This document shows, one piece after another, positions 33,320 to 38,378 of a stretch of 38,378 bases of DNA (the stretch's first letter is position 1; every line of letters starts with the position of its first letter). The notes under the pieces were generated by a model. The model was not told where the DNA came from. It saw only the letters and a list, made by a program, of their open reading frames with translations, and did no database searches. The position numbers and the translations under genes are program-made. Source of the stretch: Gemmiger formicilis (GTDB lineage Bacteria; Bacillota; Clostridia; Oscillospirales; Ruminococcaceae); the NCBI RefSeq assembly GCF_024462815.1, contig NZ_JANGCG010000021.1:1-38378 (forward strand), read 5' to 3'.

Positions 33320-34525
33320 ATGCGAATTACCAGAACTGAATACCTGAATAAACTGATTGCGTTTAAGGACAAGCAACTCATCAAGGTCGTAACAGGTATC
33401 CGCCGCTGCGGAAAGTCTGTTTTGATGGAAATGTACCAAGATTGGCTGCTGCAGAATGGCGTCGAACAAGACCAAATTATTGCCATCAATTTTGAGGATA
33501 TGGATTTTGAGGAACTTACCGACTATAGAAAACTGTACGCTTACCTGAAAGACCGTCTTGTTCCCGAAAAGATGACTTACATTTTTCTGGATGAGATACA
33601 GCACGTCACGGATTTTCCTAAAGTGATCGACAGCTTGTATATCAAGAAAAATGTAGATATATACGTCACAGGTTCCAATGCCTATATGCTGTCCAGTGAA
33701 ATAGCCACCCTTATTTCCGGGCGCTATGTGCAAATCGAAATGCTGCCGCTTTCTTTTAAGGAATATATGCAGAGTACCGGCAGTATGGAAGATCGCGGAA
33801 TAAAATATACCGAATATCTGGAAAACAGCTCCTTTCCCTATGCGCTGGAACTTAAGGGGCATCCGAACAAGATTCGGGATTACTTGGATGGCATTTTCAA
33901 CACGATCGTCGTAAAAGATATTTTGACACGAAGAAAGATCCTCGATCCGTTGATGTTGAAAAGCGTGCTGCGCTATGTTTTTGACAACATCGGCAGTCCG
34001 CTTTCCTCCAAGAAAATCGCAGACACCCTGACATCCGAAGGACGAAAAGTTGATGTAAAGACCGTCGAACGCTATCTTGATGCGCTGACCGAAAGCTACA
34101 TTATCTATCCCGCACAGCGGTATAATGTCAAGGGTAAGCAGTATCTGAAAACTTTGGGAAAATACTATGTCGTAGATATCGGTATGCGATTTATGCTGCT
34201 TGGCAAACGCAATACAGACGCAGGTCATATTCTGGAAAATGTGATTTATCTGGAACTGCTGCGGCGCGGCTATGATGTGTATGTCGGAAAGGTCGATTCT
34301 TTTGAGGTCGATTTTGTGGCAATGAACGGCAACAGTACCTTCTATTACCAAGTGGCACTTTCCGTTCGTGATGCGGATACCCTGCAGCGGGAGCTGCGAC
34401 CCTTACTGTCCATCCGCGACCACTATCCTAAATATATTCTTACGATGGACGATGACCCGGAGGAACAGTATGACGGCATTCGCCGCATCAATGCACGGGA
34501 TTGGCTGCTAGGTCTTACAGATTAA
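33320..34525 (+). CDS. AAA ATPase with DUF4143 domain, inserted against the operon
   Basis: This 401-residue protein has an AAA domain with Walker A GIRRCGKS near the N-terminus, Walker B TYIFLDEIQ, and sensor ITVTGSNAYML-like YVTGSNAYMLSSE. The C-terminal DUF4143 domain follows, with a nuclease-like GKVDSFEVDFVAM segment. Members of this family are common and poorly understood. GGAGG lies 7 nt before the ATG. It is on the plus strand inside a minus-strand conjugation operon, is lower in GC than its neighbours, and shares TTAA at its stop with the relaxase stop (34522-34525). It carries its own promoter and dyad, so it looks like an independent cargo gene. Confidence 0.9.
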   Translation: MRITRTEYLNKLIAFKDKQLIKVVTGIRRCGKSVLMEMYQDWLLQNGVEQDQIIAINFEDMDFEELTDYRKLYAYLKDRLVPEKMTYIFLDEIQHVTDFPKVIDSLYIKKNVDIYVTGSNAYMLSSEIATLISGRYVQIEMLPLSFKEYMQSTGSMEDRGIKYTEYLENSSFPYALELKGHPNKIRDYLDGIFNTIVVKDILTRRKILDPLMLKSVLRYVFDNIGSPLSSKKIADTLTSEGRKVDVKTVERYLDALTESYIIYPAQRYNVKGKQYLKTLGKYYVVDIGMRFMLLGKRNTDAGHILENVIYLELLRRGYDVYVGKVDSFEVDFVAMNGNSTFYYQVALSVRDADTLQRELRPLLSIRDHYPKYILTMDDDPEEQYDGIRRINARDWLLGLTD

Positions 34526-35835
34526 CGTGTTGTAATATCAGGGCGGCGGTCACGCGCGCGTTCCTGTTCTTGTTTTTGCTGTTCGGCGCGGTCACGGCGG
34601 GCTTCGGTGAGGTGTTGCTGCACCTCTAGGGAGTGCTCTGCGATTTTGCGGCAGAGCCGTTCCTCTTGGCGAAGCTGTTTTAGGGCGGTGTTGACTTGCT
34701 GGATGAGTGGGCTGTCTGGGTTTGTTTTATACAGCGATTTTCTTTCTGCAGTGAGCCGGATAATTTCACCCAGCTTGGCTTGTCGGTAAGTTTCCAGCTG
34801 TGCCAACGTGTCAATGTTGTGCTTGGATAAGAATTCCATCTGCCGGATTCTCTGATCCAGCTTATAGGCATCCTGCCGCACGGCATAGCTGGGGCGACGC
34901 GGCTTGCGTGGGAGTGCGCCCAACTCATACAGGTATCGGTAGTACAGCGCCCGCAGCCCGGTCAGCTTGCAGCGGGGCTTGCCGCTGCGCAGACGGCCAT
35001 ATTGGACGCGCGGCGAGTTTTCCGCGAAACAGTGGTTAAATTGTGGATAAAGGATGCGCGTTTGGATGGCTTCGGGTGTGTACCGCTTGCCCAGCGTTTT
35101 GAAGCGAACAAAGCGCTCTTTTCCGGGTGGGCGCAGAACTGGATACTTGTGCCCCATGCGGACTTCATACCCTTTGCGTTCCAGTGCGCTAAGAAACTGC
35201 CGCCATGTAAGGCTCTGCTGAATGGCATCGTCCACATCCTGTCGGATGGCGGTGCGCCATGTGGGCTGACCATTCTTTTCTGCCATCCACTCCGCATAAG
35301 GCTTTGCCACATGATTTGAGCTTTCGGTGTCGATGACCGACAGCTTGTATTTTCTGCAAAGTTCATCTGACACCGCGCGAATCTCTGTCACATAGTTTTT
35401 ATAGTTGCTGCGATACTTTTTGCCATCCACGCAGCTGACCGAGTTCCAGACAATATGGGAATGGATATGCCCGGTGTTCAGGTGGGTGCCGATGACATAT
35501 TCGTACCGCCCGCCCAGCACACGGTCTGCCAGTTCCTTTGCGATTTGGTGCGCAAGTTCCGGCGTCACTTCGCCGGCGGCAAAGCTCTGTACAAGGTGGT
35601 ATCCCTGCACACCGCCCAGCTTATGCCAGCGCTCCTTGGTTTGGCGCATATCGGCAAAGGCGGTTTCCAGCGTGCAGGCATACGAGCTTTCAAAGCAGGA
35701 TTGCTCTGTTTTATCGCGGTTGGCGGCATAATCGAGGGCGTCCTGCAAGGATACAGCCATGGTCTTTTCTTTGTTCATCACATATTTCACCGCCCGATCC
35801 AGACGGCGGACAGGGATCACGGATGTGTAAGCCAT
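34522..35835 (-). CDS. MobP-type relaxase (MobA/VirD2 family)
   Basis: This 437-residue relaxase nicks the element at oriT and leads the strand into the recipient. The N-terminal domain has a candidate catalytic Tyr (Y3 or Y18) and the three-His metal site in THLNTGHIHSHIVWNS (H118-H127). The later part is Arg/Lys-rich and ends in a coiled, Gln/Glu-rich tail (AEQQKQEQERARDRRP). It follows MobC by 15 bp. In related elements DUF4314 and PcfB genes come next. Here the plus-strand ATPase intervenes and overlaps the last bases. Confidence 0.9.
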   Translation of the reverse strand: MAYTSVIPVRRLDRAVKYVMNKEKTMAVSLQDALDYAANRDKTEQSCFESSYACTLETAFADMRQTKERWHKLGGVQGYHLVQSFAAGEVTPELAHQIAKELADRVLGGRYEYVIGTHLNTGHIHSHIVWNSVSCVDGKKYRSNYKNYVTEIRAVSDELCRKYKLSVIDTESSNHVAKPYAEWMAEKNGQPTWRTAIRQDVDDAIQQSLTWRQFLSALERKGYEVRMGHKYPVLRPPGKERFVRFKTLGKRYTPEAIQTRILYPQFNHCFAENSPRVQYGRLRSGKPRCKLTGLRALYYRYLYELGALPRKPRRPSYAVRQDAYKLDQRIRQMEFLSKHNIDTLAQLETYRQAKLGEIIRLTAERKSLYKTNPDSPLIQQVNTALKQLRQEERLCRKIAEHSLEVQQHLTEARRDRAEQQKQEQERARDRRPDITTR

Positions 35836-35850
35836 ATTTCATAGAGCCTC

Positions 35851-36204
35851 CTAGTAGTTTTCTTTTATCTCGCGCCAGACTTCCTTGGCGATGCGCGTCA
35901 TCTCGTCCACGCTTTGCTGCCCCGCCACGCCCGTGCTGTTGGCGCGGTGCGCAAGCTGGTTTGCGTTGTTGCACAAACCGGAAATTTGCCGCACAAGTTC
36001 CGCATGGTGTGTGCAGGGGCGCGGATGGATTTCCTTGCCTAAGATAAGGGAGCGCAAGTATTCCTCGCGGGATAATCCACTTGTTTTGACCTGTTCACAA
36101 AGATGGCGGTACTCGCGCTCGTTCAGCCGCAACGGAATCACATGACCGCGTCTGCGCATTGAGGGGGTTTGGGGATCACCCCAAAAGTGCGTTTGGATAT
36201 CCAA
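35851..36204 (-). CDS. mobC: MobC-like relaxosome accessory protein
   Basis: A ribbon-helix-helix-like DNA-binding start (RGHVIPLRLNEREYRHLCEQVKTSGLSREEYLRSLILG) is followed by the helical MobC pattern ELVRQISGLCNNANQLAHRAN. It helps the relaxase open oriT. The annotated start is TTG at 36204. An ATG at 36159 (MRRRGHVIPL) may be the true start and lacks a clear Shine-Dalgarno site. The first codons at 36204 overlap a perfect 20-bp palindrome, which is a candidate binding site for this protein. Confidence 0.8.
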   Translation of the reverse strand: MDIQTHFWGDPQTPSMRRRGHVIPLRLNEREYRHLCEQVKTSGLSREEYLRSLILGKEIHPRPCTHHAELVRQISGLCNNANQLAHRANSTGVAGQQSVDEMTRIAKEVWREIKENY

Positions 36205-36208
36205 ACGC
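36189..36208. repeat. 20-bp perfect palindrome, candidate oriT/MobC site
   Basis: GCGTTTGGATATCCAAACGC is its own reverse complement. It lies directly upstream of mobC, where oriT is usually placed in MobP elements. The following stretch to 36242 is non-coding and A-rich (GCAAAACACG). No nic motif is proven. Confidence 0.5.
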
Positions 36209-36242
36209 TATGCTTGCAAAACACGACACCCCGCAAAATGGG

Positions 36243-36581
36243 TCATGACACAAGGTCGTCGCCCTCCGAAACGGCTTTCTTCAAACCGTCCAAGGTCGTC
36301 ACGATGCGGTTGTATTTCTGTGCCAAACCGATCTGCGCGTTGGTGGTTGCATCCTGATTGCGACTGCAGACCACCAGCATCGGGCAGCGCAGCAGCTTAT
36401 CCCTCACAATGGCGGTGTATTCGCTGCGTTCCACGGCATCTTCCAGCACCAAATACTGGCTGTCCTGCAATTTGGGGCATACCGGCAGGTAGCCCAGCAG
36501 ATACACCTCGCGGCAATAGTTGCGCAGGTGTTTGGATGTCGCGCCCTCGCTGGCGCAGATAAAAGCCCAAGGTCGTTTCAT
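36243..36581 (-). CDS. small protein resembling DUF4406/DUF7768-type nucleotide-metabolism fold
   Basis: This 112-residue protein starts MKRPWAFICASEGATSKHLRNYCREVYLLGYLPVCPKL and later has MLVVCSRNQDATTNAQIGLAQ. This is the layout of small Rossmann-like proteins related to nucleoside deoxyribosyltransferases that ride on mobile elements. No catalytic assignment is possible. It lies between the tandem palindromes and mobC. Confidence 0.6.
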   Translation of the reverse strand: MKRPWAFICASEGATSKHLRNYCREVYLLGYLPVCPKLQDSQYLVLEDAVERSEYTAIVRDKLLRCPMLVVCSRNQDATTNAQIGLAQKYNRIVTTLDGLKKAVSEGDDLVS

Positions 36582-36608
36582 TTTCGTGTTTCCTTTCTGA
36601 ATTTCGGG

Positions 36609-36673
36609 AGTGAATCAGATTTGATTCACTTTTCGGTATCTCTTGCAAAATAGTGAATCAGTTTTGATTCACT
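36609..36673. promoter_or_regulatory. two 22-bp palindromes, 43 bp apart (tandem operator)
   Basis: AGTGAATCA-GATT-TGATTCACT (36609-36630) and AGTGAATCA-GTTT-TGATTCACT (36652-36673) have identical 9-bp arms. They start 43 bp apart, about four helical turns, so two dimers could sit on the same face. The second includes the methyltransferase stop codon. They precede the small gene and the mobC-relaxase genes and look like a control site for them. Confidence 0.6.
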
Positions 36674-37461
36674 TCGGATTCAAGGGCGGTTTTCAGCCGT
36701 TCGGTGCTGCGGCAAAAGTAGGCATCTGACATTTCAATACCGACAGCCTCATAGCCTTCCTGCACAGCGGCCAGCACGGTGGTGCCTGCCCCGGCAAAGG
36801 GGTCAAGGATGCGCCCGCCCGGTTCGCAGATCTGCACCACATCCCGCATAAGCTGCAAGGGCTTCTCGGTCACATGGATGCGGTTCTGCGGGTTCGGGTA
36901 ACGGAACACGCCCGGCAGACACCCAACATTTCTCTCAAGCGGCATTTTGCCGTTGGACCCCCACACAATGTACTCGGACTGCTGGCGGAAGCGTCCTTTC
37001 TGCGGGCGACTGGCGACTTTATCCCACACCGCCACGCCACGCCAGGTCCAGCCAGCCCACTGCAGGGCCAGCGTCATGGCGGGCAGCTGCCGCCAATCGA
37101 TGAACAGACAAACAGGCGCGCCGGGCTTGGCAATGCGGCGGGCATCCTGCAGCCATGCCGCCGTCCAGAACATCCAACTCAGCTGATCCATCTGGTCAGA
37201 GTCAAAGTCGGGTAGCGCCTTTTCCTTGCTCATGCTGCTGTACTTTTCGTTGGTGCTGCGGTTCTTGGTGGTCTGGCTGCTGCCGCCGCTGGCATAGGGC
37301 GGGTCGGTGATGATGGCATCGAAGCTGTTCGGCACAAACTGGCGGAGGATCTGCAAAGAATCCCCATGCAGGATCGACCAGCGGTCACCGCCGCAGTGTT
37401 CGGGCATCCGGAAATCAGGGTTGAGAATGTTGAGCGTTTCGGGAGTGTTCTTCAAAGGCAT
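36658..37461 (-). CDS. DNA methyltransferase (beta-class, N4/N6)
   Basis: This 267-residue methylase has the catalytic DPPY (53-56, ITDPPYASGG) before the AdoMet-binding motif (about 220, ILDPFAGAGTTVLAA), the order of beta-class adenine or N4-cytosine enzymes. No specificity subunit or restriction gene is visible, so it probably protects the element against host restriction. The ATG at 37461 has AAAGGAAG just upstream. Its last codons lie in the second palindrome. Confidence 0.9.
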   Translation of the reverse strand: MPLKNTPETLNILNPDFRMPEHCGGDRWSILHGDSLQILRQFVPNSFDAIITDPPYASGGSSQTTKNRSTNEKYSSMSKEKALPDFDSDQMDQLSWMFWTAAWLQDARRIAKPGAPVCLFIDWRQLPAMTLALQWAGWTWRGVAVWDKVASRPQKGRFRQQSEYIVWGSNGKMPLERNVGCLPGVFRYPNPQNRIHVTEKPLQLMRDVVQICEPGGRILDPFAGAGTTVLAAVQEGYEAVGIEMSDAYFCRSTERLKTALESEVNQN

Positions 37462-37473
37462 CTTCCTTTCGTT

Positions 37474-38058
37474 TTATCGTTCAAAATCATGGGTACGGGG
37501 TTCTTTCGGGGGCGGGGTCCGGCTGGCTGTCTGCACAGAAACACGGTCATCTTCGAGTACAAAGCAGTCCTGCGTCCTGTTGTCGAGCTTGGTACCGGGC
37601 AGGACAACGGCATTGCCGCGGCAGACTACATTGCCAGAGATTTCGCCATAGATGCGGGTGCTGCCGTCAATGATCGGTGCGCACAAGGTTTGCTCATCCT
37701 GCCGAATCACGGCATAACCGCAGACACAGCTTTTTCCCGTGAGCAGTCCGCCGCAGACGATGGCATCATCCTGCACAGTGGCATCCCCCATTACGGTGGC
37801 GTTCTTTCCGACATAAGCGCAGCCCTTTGCAACGGCGTGATCTGTAAGGACTGCATCCCCGCAGACAACTGCATTTTCACAGGCGATGGCATCCGCTGAA
37901 ATCCACGCGCGACCAGCTTGGTCGAGATTATCGCGGCTTTCCACATAGCCGCCGAGCATCCCGGCAAGGACATCCTCGGTTAAGTCCGTCACCGCGCGGA
38001 TGCGGTGCAGGTTGGGATTGTCGGGATGGGCAATGTCGGTGATCTCGTATTTCTTCAT
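37474..38058 (-). CDS. left-handed beta-helix (hexapeptide-repeat) protein
   Basis: This 194-residue protein shows repeated short turns with V/A-x-G-x-A spacing (ISADAIACENAVVCGDAVLTDHAVAKGC, then KNATVMGDATVQDDAIVCGG), the pattern of a parallel left-handed beta-helix. No acyltransferase active-site His motif is clear. Similar proteins of unknown use occur on phages and conjugative elements. The ATG overlaps the upstream stop (ATGA). Confidence 0.75.
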   Translation of the reverse strand: MKKYEITDIAHPDNPNLHRIRAVTDLTEDVLAGMLGGYVESRDNLDQAGRAWISADAIACENAVVCGDAVLTDHAVAKGCAYVGKNATVMGDATVQDDAIVCGGLLTGKSCVCGYAVIRQDEQTLCAPIIDGSTRIYGEISGNVVCRGNAVVLPGTKLDNRTQDCFVLEDDRVSVQTASRTPPPKEPRTHDFER

Positions 38059-38378
38059 CTGGCATCACCCCGGTCACGCTTGGGCGTAGGGCTGGGCGAC
38101 AGTTCAGTTTCCACATACTCGGAAACGATGTTGAGTGCTTCGGAGTAGCTTTGACTTGCCGTGACCCTGTCGCACATTTCCTTGGCCTTGTCGCTCTGCC
38201 TGGCATTTTTCAGCAGGCGCGAGGCTCGACCCATGATGGCGAAAATGTTGCCGTCCTGCCCAAGCAGCTGCATCTTGGGCTTCTTCGGGCGGTTCAGCAG
38301 TTTTTTGAACTCGGTCACATCCAGCACATCGCGTTTCAGTTCAAAATCGTGATCCTGCCAGAAATGGACATACAGCTT
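38055..38378 (-). CDS. unknown mobile-element protein, cut by right edge
   Basis: The frame is open from the right edge (KLYVHFWQDHDFELKRD) to the stop at 38055 and carries KPKMQLLGQDGNIFAIMGRASRLLKNA and ALNIVSEYVETELSP. The middle looks conserved among mobile-element proteins, but I cannot name it. The start lies outside the window. GTG at 38327 would give 90 residues and is probably internal. It overlaps the beta-helix gene by 4 nt. Confidence 0.65.
   Translation of the reverse strand, partial: KLYVHFWQDHDFELKRDVLDVTEFKKLLNRPKKPKMQLLGQDGNIFAIMGRASRLLKNARQSDKAKEMCDRVTASQSYSEALNIVSEYVETELSPSPTPKRDRGDAR

Noticed and set aside
33272..34351. 359-codon minus-strand frame opposite the DUF4143 ATPase
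   Set aside because: The plus-strand frame has full AAA and DUF4143 motifs and a proper promoter and ribosome site. The minus frame has none.
36609..36673. Possible CRISPR repeats
   Set aside because: Only two copies, each an internal palindrome, no spacer series and no cas genes. Operators fit better.

Overview
The window reads as DNA from a gut-type Clostridia (Oscillospiraceae/Lachnospiraceae-like Bacillota). The grounds are mid-to-high GC with strong AGGAGG-type ribosome binding sites, lipobox lipoproteins, an AgrC/AgrA-like GHKL-LytTR two-component pair, membrane-tethered family 3 glycosidases, and a Clostridia-type conjugation module (VirD4, PrgI, VirB4, PcfB/DUF3801, DUF4314, MobP relaxase). 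The species cannot be named from the sequence.

Layout. (A) 1-1417 is a broken edge. It holds the 3' end of an unknown gene, a small hypothetical ORF, a block of strong hairpins (311-499), a 172-bp MITE-like palindromic element (521-692), and the C-terminal ATPase part of a sensor kinase cut off exactly where the next gene ends. (B) 1407-24645 is a glycoside-degradation locus. A minus-strand operon runs from 16692 down to 1407 and encodes a small lipoprotein, GH3 enzyme A, a 4-TM protein, a second lipoprotein, GH3 enzymes B and C, a GPH-type sugar symporter and a GH2 enzyme. A divergent plus-strand pair (16890-18946) encodes a LytTR response regulator and a GHKL kinase. A second minus-strand operon (24511 to 18998) encodes GH3 enzyme D and a GH78-like alpha-L-rhamnosidase lipoprotein, and converges on the kinase at a shared terminator. 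(C) 24658-25336 is a junction zone with an HTH protein lacking a normal start codon, a 33-codon ORF and a terminator. (D) 25337-38378 is part of an integrative conjugative element, read right to left: a protein cut by the right edge, a beta-helix protein, a DNA methyltransferase, a small nucleotide-processing-like protein, MobC, relaxase, an inserted DUF4143 ATPase on the other strand, DUF4314, PcfB, an unknown protein, a DUF4240 protein, VirD4, VirB2-like, VirB6-like, PrgI (interrupted by TGA) and VirB4. The genes that normally follow VirB4 are absent.

How the locus could work. All four GH3 enzymes have inverted domain order (C-domain, Fn3, then the TIM barrel) and a membrane helix at each end. 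Each is therefore predicted to be a large outward-facing loop pinned to the membrane at both termini. With the extracellular rhamnosidase lipoprotein they could trim rhamnose and glucose from plant-type glycosides at the cell surface. The GPH symporter would import a released sugar or glycoside, and the cytoplasmic GH2 would finish hydrolysis. Both operon promoters carry the same LytTR-type operator: two 13-bp direct repeats with a 21-bp period, ending 5 bp upstream of the -35 box. This is the signature of direct control by the regulator encoded between them. The most novel candidate system is therefore a GHKL/LytTR-controlled regulon of double-anchored permuted GH3 enzymes with co-encoded lipoproteins and a small 4-TM protein.
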